Below, piece after piece: positions 7,826 through 16,248 of a stretch of 64,000 nucleotides of DNA. The position numbers were made by a program, and so were the translations under genes. The notes under the pieces were generated by a model. It saw only the letters and a list, made by a program, of their open reading frames with translations. It searched no databases and was not told the DNA's origin. Source of the DNA: Myceligenerans salitolerans. Its GTDB lineage: Bacteria > Actinomycetota > Actinomycetes > Actinomycetales > Cellulomonadaceae. Positions within the stretch are counted from its first letter, which is position 1. Each line of letters opens with the position of its first letter. The DNA lies in the NCBI RefSeq assembly GCF_017349295.1, contig NZ_JAFMPK010000047.1, positions 547,295 through 611,294 on the forward strand, in the 5' to 3' direction.

Positions 7826-7966
7826 TCCGCGTCGCCGAGGGCGACCGCGAGCCCGGTCGCCGACGCGGAACCGGTGAGGTTGCCGGTACGTTGGTACCGG
7901 CGGTACCCGTGGCGGGTGCCGCCTTTGGCCATCCGATCCCCGAGGTCGCTCGGGTTCGGCGACCTC
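7826..7966 (+). promoter_or_regulatory. Highly structured 5' leader upstream of the CNNM gene pair
   Basis: Four consecutive stems occupy most of the gap before the CNNM genes: TCCGCGTCG (7826-7834) with CGACGCGGA (7861-7869), enclosing GCGACCG/CGGTCGC; GCCGGTAC (7882-7889) with GTACCGGC (7894-7901); GGTACCCG (7902-7909) with CGGGTGCC (7913-7920); and GAGGTCGC (7942-7949) with GCGACCTC (7959-7966). GGTGAGG at 7873-7879 recalls a conserved string of the M-box magnesium riboswitch, but the rest does not match it. The first stem could alternatively terminate tetR. A metal-sensing leader is a hypothesis. Confidence 0.4.
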
Positions 7967-8039
7967 CCGGAAGGACCATGGACGACAGTCGAAGTACGAG
8001 GACCCAGGCACGCGCGCGACTCTTCGGGAGGTGCGCCCG

Positions 8040-9449
8040 ATGACCTGGGTGCTCTCCCTCCTTCTCGGAGTTGTCGTCATCCTCGCGATCACCGCGCTCA
8101 CCGGCTACTTCGTGGCCCAGGAGTTCGCCTACATGGCGGTGGACCGTTCCCGCCTGGCGGCCCGCGCCGAGGCCGGTGACGCCGCCGCCCGTCGCGCCCT
8201 GTCCGTCACGCACCGCACCTCCTTCATGCTCTCGGGCGCCCAGCTCGGCATCACCGTGACCGGTCTCCTGGTCGGATACGTCGCCGAACCCCTGGTCGGC
8301 GCCGCGCTGGGTGATGGTCTGGACGACCTCGGGGTACCCACCGCGACGGGGATCGGGATCGGTACGGTCGCGGCACTCGCGCTGTCGACGGTGGTGCAGA
8401 TGGTGTTCGGCGAGTTGTTCCCGAAGAACCTCGCCATCGCCCGCCCCGAGGGCGTGTCGTTGTGGCTGGCGCGGTCCACCACCGTGTACCTGGCCGCGTT
8501 CGGCTGGCTGGTGCGGGTCTTCGACGCCGCGTCCAACGGCCTGCTGCGGCTCCTGCGTATCGAACCGGTGCACGACGTCGAGCACTCGGCGACCGCACGA
8601 GACCTGGAGCACATCGTGGCCGACTCGCGCGAGAGCGGCGACCTGCCGCCCGACCTGTCGAACCTGCTGGACCGCATCCTGGACTTCCCGCGCCAGGACG
8701 TGGGACACGCCATGGTCCCCCGCTCCCGGGTGGACACCGTGCCACCGGATCTGACGGTCGGCGAGGTCAAGGCGCTGATGGCGCGCAGCCACTCCCGCTT
8801 CCCCGTCGTGACGCGGGACGAGGCGGTCGGCGTCGTCCACCTGACCGACCTGCTCTCGGGTGACGCACCGAACGACGCCCTCGTGACGGGCGTCGCACGC
8901 CCGCCGCTGGTGCTCCCGACCGCGATGGCGCTGCCCGACGCCCTGCGGGAGCTGTCCACGAGCCGCAACGAGATGGCGTGCGTGATCGACGAGTACGGCG
9001 GTTTCGCCGGCGTCCTGACACTGGAGGACCTGGCCGAGGAGCTCGTCGGCGAGATCACCGACGAGCACGACGAACCGGTGGACCAGCCGTTGGTGACCGA
9101 TTCCGACGGCGTGTGGGTGATGGCCGGCGACGTGCATCTGGACGAGGTGGAGCGCGCCATCGGGTACGACCTGCCCGCCACGGAGCACGAGACCATCGCC
9201 GGTCTGGCGGTCGCCACCCACGGGTCGTTGCTGGACGCCGGGGAATCGGTGGACATCGATCTGCCCGACGACCCTGCCGACCTGGCCACCCTGGAACCAC
9301 CACCGGACCGGGTGCTGCACGTGCGGGTCCTGGAGGTCTCGCGGCACGTGCCCGCCCAGGTCCGGGTCTCCGTGGAGGAACGTCCACGCCGTGCGCGCCG
9401 GGGCCACATCCACGAGGAACACCCGGCACCCGAGGAGGCGGCCCGATGA
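8040..9449 (+). CDS. CNNM/CBS/CorC-HlyC domain membrane protein
   Basis: A 469-residue protein of the HlyC/CorC (CNNM) family, linked to magnesium or cobalt efflux. The N-terminal CNNM domain has about four membrane segments (first: WVLSLLLGVVVILAITALTGYF) and the conserved SGAQLGITVTGLLVGY and FGELFPKN motifs. Two CBS domains lie around residues 215-345, including ACVIDEYGGFAGVLTLEDLAEE, and a CorC_HlyC domain (from about 355) ends the protein. ATG 8040 is chosen because GGGAGG lies 8 bases upstream; the GTG at 8031 overlaps that site. It overlaps the next gene by 4 bases. Confidence 0.9.
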   Translation: MTWVLSLLLGVVVILAITALTGYFVAQEFAYMAVDRSRLAARAEAGDAAARRALSVTHRTSFMLSGAQLGITVTGLLVGYVAEPLVGAALGDGLDDLGVPTATGIGIGTVAALALSTVVQMVFGELFPKNLAIARPEGVSLWLARSTTVYLAAFGWLVRVFDAASNGLLRLLRIEPVHDVEHSATARDLEHIVADSRESGDLPPDLSNLLDRILDFPRQDVGHAMVPRSRVDTVPPDLTVGEVKALMARSHSRFPVVTRDEAVGVVHLTDLLSGDAPNDALVTGVARPPLVLPTAMALPDALRELSTSRNEMACVIDEYGGFAGVLTLEDLAEELVGEITDEHDEPVDQPLVTDSDGVWVMAGDVHLDEVERAIGYDLPATEHETIAGLAVATHGSLLDAGESVDIDLPDDPADLATLEPPPDRVLHVRVLEVSRHVPAQVRVSVEERPRRARRGHIHEEHPAPEEAAR

Positions 9450-10459
9450 GCGACCCCGTGATGGTGGCCGTTGCCACCGTCCTGATCATCACCGCCAGCG
9501 CGTTCTTCGTCGCGATCGAGTTCGCCGTCCTGGCGGCGAAGCGGCATCGTCTCGAGGACGTCGCGGTGTCCAGCCGGTCGGCGCGCGCGGCGCTGCGCTC
9601 CTCGAACGAACTCACGGTACTGCTGGCCGGGTCCCAGCTCGGCATCACCATCGCCACCCTGGCCCTGGGCGCCATCACCAAGCCGGCCGTGCACCACTGG
9701 ATCACACCGCTCCTGGAGACGTGGGGTTCGCCCCGCTGGGTCGCCGACGTCGCCGGGTTCGTCCTGGCACTGATCCTGGTCACGTTCCTGCACCTGGTGG
9801 TCGGCGAGATGGCGCCGAAGTCGTGGGCGATCGCCCACCCCGAGACGTCGGCGACCCTCCTGGCACTACCGATGCGCGCGTTCATGTGGCTGACACGTCC
9901 CGCGCTGACGGCGCTGAACGAGGCCGCGAACTGGTGCCTGCGCAAGGTCGGCGTGGAGCCCACCGGTCAGGTGGCCTCGGGCCGCAGCCCGGAAGACCTG
10001 CGACACCTGGTGGAGCACTCGGCCAACGTGGGCGCGCTGGATGCCGTCTACTCCGACCAGCTCGCCGGCGCCCTGGACCTGCGTCGCCTGACGGTGGCAG
10101 ACCTCGTCGCCGGCCACGCCCCGCTCGTCGCGGTCCCCGACACCGCCACGGCCGGCGACGTGCGTGCCGCCGCCGACCGGTCCGGCCACCTGCGCATCCT
10201 GATCCAGGACGGCGACGGCAACCCGACGCGCGTCGTGCACGTGCGCGACGTGCTGCTCGAACCGGACGACCGGACGGTCACCGACGTGGCACGGCCCGCC
10301 TACACGCTGGACCCGGCCACGCCGCTGCACACCGCCCTCGCATCGATGCGTGAGACGCGCAACCACCTCGCCGTCGTGTCGACCGGGGACGGCCACGGCG
10401 TGGTCACCCTGGCGGACGTGCTCGCCCGGATCTTCCCGCGCACCGTCGCCGCCACCTGA
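9446..10459 (+). CDS. CNNM/CBS domain membrane protein, short paralogue
   Basis: A 337-residue paralogue of the preceding gene. The CNNM membrane domain is intact, with FFVAIEFAVLAAKRHRLE, GSQLGITIATLALG and VGEMAPKSWAIAHPE. The CBS pair is shorter and divergent, and the C-terminal CorC_HlyC domain is absent: the protein stops after GVVTLADVLARIFP. Such long/short CNNM pairs are common in actinobacteria and may form heterodimers. Coupled translation (ATGA overlap) supports a joint complex. The role in divalent cation homeostasis is known for the family and only inferred here. Confidence 0.88.
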   Translation: MSDPVMVAVATVLIITASAFFVAIEFAVLAAKRHRLEDVAVSSRSARAALRSSNELTVLLAGSQLGITIATLALGAITKPAVHHWITPLLETWGSPRWVADVAGFVLALILVTFLHLVVGEMAPKSWAIAHPETSATLLALPMRAFMWLTRPALTALNEAANWCLRKVGVEPTGQVASGRSPEDLRHLVEHSANVGALDAVYSDQLAGALDLRRLTVADLVAGHAPLVAVPDTATAGDVRAAADRSGHLRILIQDGDGNPTRVVHVRDVLLEPDDRTVTDVARPAYTLDPATPLHTALASMRETRNHLAVVSTGDGHGVVTLADVLARIFPRTVAAT

Positions 10460-10478
10460 GGCGTTCGCGCAAGTACGC

Positions 10479-11135
10479 CTACGGCCGGTGCGCCTGCCCG
10501 AGTGCCGCGAACACCGCGCGGTTCAGACGGAAGGCGCGCCGCGCCTCGGCCAGCGCCGCGGCGGCCTCCGCCTCGTCGAGCAGGAGCGCGTCGAGGCGCT
10601 CCCGGTAGGCGTCCTTGAAGACCTTGGCCCGGGGGATCTCGGGGAACGCGTAGAAGGCCAGTCCGGCACCGTCGAGACCGTAGTGGCGCTCCATCATGCG
10701 CCGGACGATCTGGCCGCCCGACAGATCCCCGAGGTATCTCGTGTACGCGTGCGCCGCGTAGTGCGGCACGCTCGGTGCGGTCTCACGGATCCGTGCGGCG
10801 TACTCGCGTGCGGCGGGCAGGATCCGTATCCGGTCGCGCCAGTCCTCGCCGTACAGGAACGCCAGGTCCCGTTCGATCGCCGGGACGCGGGTCAGCTCGT
10901 CGAACACGAGCGGTCCCCCGCGCGCGTCGTCGCGCATCGCCGCGCCGACCTCCTCGAGCGCCTGGTAGACCACGAGTTGCTGGGCCGCGAGGTCCGCGTA
11001 GGCGGACCGGTCCAGGGCGCCCGACATCAGGTGCTCGACGAACGGCTCGGTCTCGGCGGCCGTGTGGTCGGCCCGGGTGCCTTCACGAAGCAGGGCGGAC
11101 AGAGCGGGCGCGGGGTCGGCGGGAAGGGCACTCAT
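10479..11135 (-). CDS. Biliverdin-producing heme oxygenase
   Basis: A 218-residue heme oxygenase, cleaving heme to biliverdin, CO and Fe2+. The proximal heme ligand lies in REGTRADHTAAE near residue 23, and YTRYLGDLSGGQ gives the distal-helix glycines of the HmuO/HO-1 family. Length and lack of a signal peptide fit a cytosolic HmuO-like enzyme for iron release from imported heme. Start at MSALP (11135) is preferred over an upstream in-frame codon at 11186 that lies within a palindromic operator-like site. A near-consensus iron box upstream indicates control by IdeR/DtxR. Confidence 0.92.
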   Translation of the reverse strand: MSALPADPAPALSALLREGTRADHTAAETEPFVEHLMSGALDRSAYADLAAQQLVVYQALEEVGAAMRDDARGGPLVFDELTRVPAIERDLAFLYGEDWRDRIRILPAAREYAARIRETAPSVPHYAAHAYTRYLGDLSGGQIVRRMMERHYGLDGAGLAFYAFPEIPRAKVFKDAYRERLDALLLDEAEAAAALAEARRAFRLNRAVFAALGQAHRP

Positions 11136-11185
11136 GAGGTCTCCGATGGTGCGGGGCGCCGCCGGGCGGCGGCACGGGGCCAGCA

Positions 11186-11204
11186 TGATGACAACATGTC
11201 ATCA
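11186..11204 (-). promoter_or_regulatory. Perfect palindrome at the heme oxygenase transcription start
   Basis: TGATGAC (11186-11192) and GTCATCA (11198-11204) are perfect inverted arms around a 5-base centre. The site lies just downstream of the predicted minus-strand -10 TAGGAT (11219-11214), so it would overlap positions near +1 to +20. A repressor other than the iron regulator, for example a heme-responsive one, could bind here. Confidence 0.45.
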
Positions 11205-11229
11205 CGTTGCCGCATCCTAGCAACCATGG

Positions 11230-11248
11230 TTAGGTAAACCTACCCTTA
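11230..11248 (-). promoter_or_regulatory. IdeR/DtxR iron box
   Basis: TTAGGTAAACCTACCCTTA matches the 19-base DtxR/IdeR consensus (TWAGGTWAGSCTWACCTWA) at 17 of 19 positions. It covers the predicted minus-strand -35 of the heme oxygenase promoter, with the -10 (TAGGAT) 17 bases further on. Iron-loaded IdeR should therefore repress the gene. Confidence 0.75.
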
Positions 11249-11380
11249 TCCCGGAACGGGTCGGCGAGCGCCCGTGAAACTCCGCGCTCGTGCCGCGGAG
11301 CATGTAGCCGGGATGTAGGTCCCGCGTAGCCGCCCCGGGCATCCTCGCTCGTGACAGTCCCCACGAACGAGGAGTCAGCC

Positions 11381-12238
11381 ATGGAACTGACGAGAAGCCG
11401 TGCCGGCAAGGCCTTCGTGATGGTCCTGGCGCTGCTCGGCAGCCTGCTGGTCACCACCATCAGCGCACCGGCAGCCCAGGCCGCGACCGCCCGCAACGGC
11501 GTCTGCGAGAGCGGTGAGATCTGCTTCTACTACAACAGCAACAACGCCGGGTCCATCTCGGACCACGCCGCCACGGACCTCGGCAACTACGGCACGGATC
11601 CCGCCAGCTGCTACGTGTTCCGCACGGCCGGCCGCAACGGCTACAACCAGTGCATCAAGAACAACGTGGCCTCGGTCTGGAACCGCACCGGCAAGACCGT
11701 GCGGGTCCACTACAACTCCTACTACGGGGGCAGGTACGACGCCGTGGCCGCCGGCGCGAAGCGGAACCTGTCCGCCGCGCTGAAGAACGAGAACGCCTCG
11801 CACGACGTCAAGCCGTTCCGCTCGTCGGCCGGCTGCAAGAACAGCTTCGGCAACCCGCGCACGTGTGCCGGCGCGGTCTCCTGGGCGAAGGGCAAGATCG
11901 GCGCGACCGGCTGGGGCGGACTGTGCGACCGGTTCGTGGCGAACGCCTACGGATGGTCCAACAGCGGCTCGCACACGGCCTACATCCACTGGACCCAGAT
12001 CCCCTCCACCCACAAGCACGGCGGCGACCGGTCCGTCCCGGCCGGCGGCCTGGCCTTCTTCAGCGGGGGCAGCAGCGGCGCCGGGCACGTGATGATCTCC
12101 ATCGGCGGCGGCGAGTTCGTCTCGAACGACATCGACGGATACAACCGCATCTCCAAGGCGACCATCGCCGAGGTCGAGAGCGAGTGGGGCCAGCGCTACC
12201 TCGGCTGGGCACAGCCCTGGTTCAAGGTCAACCACTGA
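11381..12238 (+). CDS. Secreted I36-like / NlpC-P60-like two-domain protein
   Basis: A 285-residue exported protein. The signal peptide is followed by an AQA-AT cleavage site near residue 34. Residues 38-145 form a Cys-rich domain (CESGEICFYYNSNNAGS, SVWNRTGKTVRVHY) resembling peptidase inhibitor family I36. Residues 160-285 resemble a papain-like NlpC/P60 or CHAP fold: Cys182 in GLCDRFVANAYG and His236 in GAGHVMISIGGG are the likely catalytic pair. Known relatives cleave peptidoglycan peptides or other substrates. The join of inhibitor-like and peptidase-like domains suggests self-control or wall targeting (inference). ATG 11381 follows GAGGAG. Confidence 0.7.
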   Translation: MELTRSRAGKAFVMVLALLGSLLVTTISAPAAQAATARNGVCESGEICFYYNSNNAGSISDHAATDLGNYGTDPASCYVFRTAGRNGYNQCIKNNVASVWNRTGKTVRVHYNSYYGGRYDAVAAGAKRNLSAALKNENASHDVKPFRSSAGCKNSFGNPRTCAGAVSWAKGKIGATGWGGLCDRFVANAYGWSNSGSHTAYIHWTQIPSTHKHGGDRSVPAGGLAFFSGGSSGAGHVMISIGGGEFVSNDIDGYNRISKATIAEVESEWGQRYLGWAQPWFKVNH

Positions 12239-12247
12239 GGTCGACGA

Positions 12248-12283
12248 GGGCTGCCCGGCGGGCAGCCGCCCGCCGGGCAGCCC
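12248..12283. terminator. Bidirectional terminator-type hairpin
   Basis: GGGCTGCCCGGCGGGC (12248-12263) and GCCCGCCGGGCAGCCC (12268-12283) form a perfect 16-bp stem with a 4-base loop between the convergent secreted-protein and AfsR-type genes. No U-tract follows, as is usual at this GC content. Confidence 0.8.
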
Positions 12284-15124
12284 TCACGTGACCATGTGCG
12301 GGTGCGGCGACGGCGACCGGCCGGCCGGCAGGGTCGCGAGGAGGTCGCGGCATCGGGTCTCCCCGTCCCAGCGGCCGATCGCGTGGAAGATCGCCGCGGC
12401 TTCCGTGAGGGCGGCGCGGGCCCGGCCGATGTCGCCGGACTCGCGCAGGACCGGGCCCGACCGCAGCAACGCCATGGCCGTGCAGTGCTCGTCGCGCAGG
12501 CCGCGGAACAGGCCGAGCGCCCGTTCGAGGTGCTCCGTCGCCGGGCGCAGCCGCCCACGTGCGTGCTCCAGCAGCCCGAGGTCCCGCAGCGTGACCGCCT
12601 CGCGGTGCCGGTCACCGCTGCCCCGGGCCAGCCGAAGCGCGTCGTCGTACCACGGGCGCGCCTGGGCGGGGCGGCCGCGGGCGACCAGCACCCGTCCGAC
12701 GGAACCGCGCAGCAACGCCTCGCGCGGCGCGTCGCCCGCCTCCACCACCGGGCCCAGCGCGCGCAACAGGCACTCCTCCGCCTCCGCGTACCGACCGCGG
12801 AAGCGGTGCACGGTGGCCAGCCCGGCCAGCGCCATCGCCGCGCCGAGGCGGTGCCCCCGCGACTCGTACACCGAGCGGGAGGCACGCAGTCGCGCGGTGG
12901 CCTCCTCGAACTCGTTGGCGTAGATCAGGACCTGGCCCAGACCGCGTAGGAGCGCGGCCCGGGCCAGCGGATCCGGGCCGGGCAGGGCCAGCATCAACTC
13001 CGCCCCGGTCCGCCAGTCGTCGTGGAGCGCCTTCTGGTCGTACAAGGGCGCGAGGGAGTCGACGAGCCGCGGCCCGCAGACCACGAGCTCCCACGTGCGA
13101 GCCAGCCGCACGGCACCGAGCAGTGCATGCCGCTCGGCGGCGAGCCACGCGGGGGCGTCGCGGACCACGGGCTCCGCCGATCGCACGACGGCACCGAGGG
13201 CGCCGTCGGCCGGATCGGCGGGCGGACCGCCGAGCGGGTCGAACAGGCTCGGCGGCCGTCCGCTCCGGGTGCGGTCCGCCAGGAGGCCCCAGGCACGCAC
13301 CACCCGCTCGGCGGCCGCGCGGCAGACCGCCGCACCGCGCCGCAGCGCGCGTTCACGGGCGTGCACGCGGATCAGGTCGTGCATGCGGTAGCGGGCCTGG
13401 CCCACGGCGTCGTGGCGCACCAGCTGGACCAGTCCGGCGTCGAGAAGATGGTCCATGACGGGTTCGTGATCGTCCCGGTCCGTCAGGGCGCCGAGCACCC
13501 ATCCCGGCTGGTCGTCCGGCCCCAGCAGACCGAGCAGGTCGAAGGCCAGGGCCGCCTCGCCCGGCAGCGACCGGGTCGAGAGGTCCACGCTGGCCCGCAC
13601 GTCGAGGTCGCCGAGGCTCAGTTCGGCCAGGCGACGCGACTCGTCGGTGAGCCGGTCCAGCATCTCCCGCAGCGGCCAGGACGGCCGCCCCAGGAGCTTC
13701 CCTCCGGCGATGCGGACGGACAACGGCAGGTAGCCGCACAGCCGCACGATCCCACGGGCCTCGGCGGGCTCCCGCGCCACACGTTCCGGACCGACGATCC
13801 TCGCCAGGAGCGCCTCGGCGTCGTCCGGCCGCAGCGCACCGAGCTGGAGATGGCGGGCGCCCGGCAGGTCGGTGAGACCGTTCCGGCTCGTGACGACGAC
13901 GGCCGAGTCCCCGTTCGGCGGCAGGAGGGCACGCACCTGGCCGGCATGGGCGGCGTCGTCCAGCACCAGCAGAGTCCGCCGATCGGCGACCATCGAGCGG
14001 AACAGCGCGGCACGGGCCTCGGCGGACTCGGGCAGGGGATGCCCGAACCTGCCCAGCCCGTGCAGCAGGGTGGCGAGCAGCTCTCCGGGCTCCCTCGGGG
14101 ACGGCGACGTGCCCCCCAGATCGAGATGGAGCTGGGCGTCCGGGTAGCGGTCGCCGACCAGCCGGGCGAGGCGCAGCACCAGTGTCGACTTCCCGGTCCC
14201 CGGCGCCCCGCTCACGACCACGACGGCCGGGGCGTCGGCGCAGTCGTGCTCCCGGACGTAGGACTCGAGGACCGCGAGCTCGCCGGCCCGCCCCGCGAAG
14301 TCCGGGACGCCCGGGGGCAGCTGGCGCACCGGGCGCACGGGGACCCGCTGCGGCTCCTCGGCGACCCTCCGCACCCGGGGCAGGGTCCGGTGCAGGATCT
14401 GTTCGTAGACGGCACGTGTCTCCTGGCTCGGGTCCGTACCCAGCTCGTCGGCCAGCGTCTGGCGCAGCCGGTCGTACTCCAGCAGCGCCTCGGCCTCACG
14501 GCCGCTGCGGTACAGCGCGACCAGGAGCTGACGGCGCAACTGCTCACGGAAGGGGTGCCGGCGAGCCTGGTCCTGCAACTCGTCGACGACCGCTTCGTGC
14601 TCGCCGCGCTCGATCCGTGCCTGCAACAGGTGCTCGACGGCGGTCATCCGCAGGTTCTCGAGACGGACGGCCAACGTCTGGGCGGCGGGCCCCGGCGACG
14701 ACCCGTCGAACGGGTCACCTCGCCACAGGGCCAGGGCGCCGCTCAGCACCTCGCGCGCCTCCGTCAGCCCGCCGGCACGGAACGTCTCCAGGCCCGACCG
14801 GACCCCGGCCTCGAACCGCAGGGCGTCCACACCGGCGTCCTGCGCCGACAACAGGTAGCCGGGGCCACGTCGCCGGATGACGTCCGCACCGGAACCGCCG
14901 AGCAGGCGGCGCAGCTTGCTGACGTAGCCGTAGACCTGGGTGGTCGCGGAGTCCGGTGCCTCGTGCGACCAGACGTCGTCGATGATCTCGCCCACGGTCG
15001 CCGGGTGCGGCGCGTGCGCCACGAGGCTGCCCAGCACCGACCGGGCCTTGCCCGTCACCGGATGCCAGGCCTGACCGTCGCTGATCTCCGGGGATCCGAG
15101 GATCCTGACCCGTATCGTGAGCAT
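12284..15124 (-). CDS. AfsR/SARP-family regulator with NTPase and TPR domains
   Basis: A 946-residue regulator. Residues 1-95 form an OmpR-like winged helix (LTIRVRILGSPEI...VYGYVSKLRRLLG) and 100-245 the bacterial transcriptional activation domain, together the SARP module. An NB-ARC-type NTPase follows, with Walker A GAPGTGKST (306-314) and Walker B RRTLLVLDDA. The C-terminal 350 residues are helical repeats of TPR type (AMALAGLATVHRFRGRYAEAEECLLRAL). This is the AfsR layout. Such proteins activate secondary metabolism or stress genes. No biosynthetic cluster lies next to it, so its target is unknown. The start at 15124 matches the usual SARP opening. Confidence 0.92.
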   Translation of the reverse strand: MLTIRVRILGSPEISDGQAWHPVTGKARSVLGSLVAHAPHPATVGEIIDDVWSHEAPDSATTQVYGYVSKLRRLLGGSGADVIRRRGPGYLLSAQDAGVDALRFEAGVRSGLETFRAGGLTEAREVLSGALALWRGDPFDGSSPGPAAQTLAVRLENLRMTAVEHLLQARIERGEHEAVVDELQDQARRHPFREQLRRQLLVALYRSGREAEALLEYDRLRQTLADELGTDPSQETRAVYEQILHRTLPRVRRVAEEPQRVPVRPVRQLPPGVPDFAGRAGELAVLESYVREHDCADAPAVVVVSGAPGTGKSTLVLRLARLVGDRYPDAQLHLDLGGTSPSPREPGELLATLLHGLGRFGHPLPESAEARAALFRSMVADRRTLLVLDDAAHAGQVRALLPPNGDSAVVVTSRNGLTDLPGARHLQLGALRPDDAEALLARIVGPERVAREPAEARGIVRLCGYLPLSVRIAGGKLLGRPSWPLREMLDRLTDESRRLAELSLGDLDVRASVDLSTRSLPGEAALAFDLLGLLGPDDQPGWVLGALTDRDDHEPVMDHLLDAGLVQLVRHDAVGQARYRMHDLIRVHARERALRRGAAVCRAAAERVVRAWGLLADRTRSGRPPSLFDPLGGPPADPADGALGAVVRSAEPVVRDAPAWLAAERHALLGAVRLARTWELVVCGPRLVDSLAPLYDQKALHDDWRTGAELMLALPGPDPLARAALLRGLGQVLIYANEFEEATARLRASRSVYESRGHRLGAAMALAGLATVHRFRGRYAEAEECLLRALGPVVEAGDAPREALLRGSVGRVLVARGRPAQARPWYDDALRLARGSGDRHREAVTLRDLGLLEHARGRLRPATEHLERALGLFRGLRDEHCTAMALLRSGPVLRESGDIGRARAALTEAAAIFHAIGRWDGETRCRDLLATLPAGRSPSPHPHMVT

Positions 15125-15247
15125 CGACGCGCCCCCTAGCCCGGGGCCGGCCCCCGGCACGACGTGATGGCGAAAGCACTCGACCCTGGTCCGGGCCGAC
15201 ACACACAGTGGCCACCGCGCAATCCGAAGTCAAGGGGAGTTCTCCCC

Positions 15248-15271
15248 CGCACCGCCCGTCGGAGCGGTGCG
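15248..15271 (-). terminator. Hairpin downstream of uppP
   Basis: CGCACCG (15248-15254) pairs with CGGTGCG (15265-15271) 16 bases past the uppP stop. It is short and has no U-tract, so its role as terminator is tentative. Confidence 0.45.
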
Positions 15272-15286
15272 GCCCGGCGCCTGGTC

Positions 15287-16210
15287 TCAGCCGACCCCGC
15301 CGGTCGCGTCGATCGTGCCGGTGACGAGCAGCACGGCGACGACGGCCGCGAGCGCGAAGCGGTAGTAGACGAACGGCGCGAAGGAGTAGCGCTTGACGAT
15401 CCGGAGGAACGCCACGATCACGAAGTAGCCGACGACGCCCGCCACGACCGTCGCGATGAGCGTCGCGCTCCAGCCCGGAGCACCGTCGGGAATCGGCTCG
15501 CCGACGGTCTTCAGCAGCTGGTAGAAGCCCGACCCGAACACGGCGGGAAGTGCCAGCAGGAACGAGTAGTCGGCGGCGGCGCCGCGCTTGAAGCCCATGA
15601 AGAGTCCTGCGGCGATGGTGCCACCGGAGCGCGACACCCCCGGGACGAGCGCGAGGGACTGCGCGATCCCGTAGGTGATCGCGCTGCGCGGGGTGAGCGT
15701 GTCGAGCTCCCGCTCCTGGCGCGCCGTCCGGTCGGCCCACAGGATGACGGCCCCGAACCCGGCGAGCATGGCCACGGTCAGCCACAGGTTGCGCAGGCTG
15801 GTCTCGATGTAGTCCTCGAACAGGAGGCCGAGCACGACGATCGGGATCGAGCCGAGGATGATGTACCAGCCCATCGCGGCGTCCGGGTCCGCGACGCTGA
15901 TCCCGGGCCGGGCGTGGCGCACGTCGACCGACCCGGCGGCGGGGCCCAGGCCGAGGCGCGATCGCCAGTCCGGGCCGTTCGCCCCCGTCAGGGCGCGGAA
16001 CCACGCGACGAGGATCTGGCCGATCTTCCTGCGGTAGTAGATGACGACGGCCGTCTCCGTGCCGAGCTGGGTGATCGCGGTGAACGCCGCCCCGGCGTCA
16101 CCGGCACCGATCAGCTCGCTGGTGATACGCAGGTGCGCGCTCGAGGAGATCGGGAGGAACTCGGTCAGACCCTGGATCAGGCCCAGGAAGATGGCTTGCC
16201 ACGACGTCAC
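15287..16210 (-). CDS. uppP: Undecaprenyl-diphosphatase
   Basis: A 307-residue integral membrane enzyme that dephosphorylates undecaprenyl pyrophosphate to recycle the cell-wall lipid carrier, and confers bacitracin tolerance when abundant. Both family motifs are clear: GLIQGLTEFLPISSSAHL near the N-terminus and PGVSRSGGT in the middle. Some eight hydrophobic segments are visible. An extra hydrophilic stretch at about 75-110 is longer than in E. coli BacA but usual in actinobacteria. It is divergent from the aldo/keto reductase gene, 38 bases apart. Confidence 0.96.
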   Translation of the reverse strand: MTSWQAIFLGLIQGLTEFLPISSSAHLRITSELIGAGDAGAAFTAITQLGTETAVVIYYRRKIGQILVAWFRALTGANGPDWRSRLGLGPAAGSVDVRHARPGISVADPDAAMGWYIILGSIPIVVLGLLFEDYIETSLRNLWLTVAMLAGFGAVILWADRTARQERELDTLTPRSAITYGIAQSLALVPGVSRSGGTIAAGLFMGFKRGAAADYSFLLALPAVFGSGFYQLLKTVGEPIPDGAPGWSATLIATVVAGVVGYFVIVAFLRIVKRYSFAPFVYYRFALAAVVAVLLVTGTIDATGGVG

Positions 16211-16248
16211 GGGCGGTAACCCTACCCGCTGCCGGGTAGCCTGCGAGC

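Noticed and set aside
7873-7966. M-box magnesium riboswitch
   Set aside because: Only GGTGAGG and a following hairpin are similar; the conserved GACGCCAAUGGG-type core is missing. Kept as an unclassified structured leader.
13022-15139. 705-codon open frame antisense to the AfsR-type gene
   Set aside because: Its translation is Arg/Gln/Gly-rich without domains, as expected for the shadow of a GC-rich gene; the minus-strand SARP/NTPase/TPR domains are clear.
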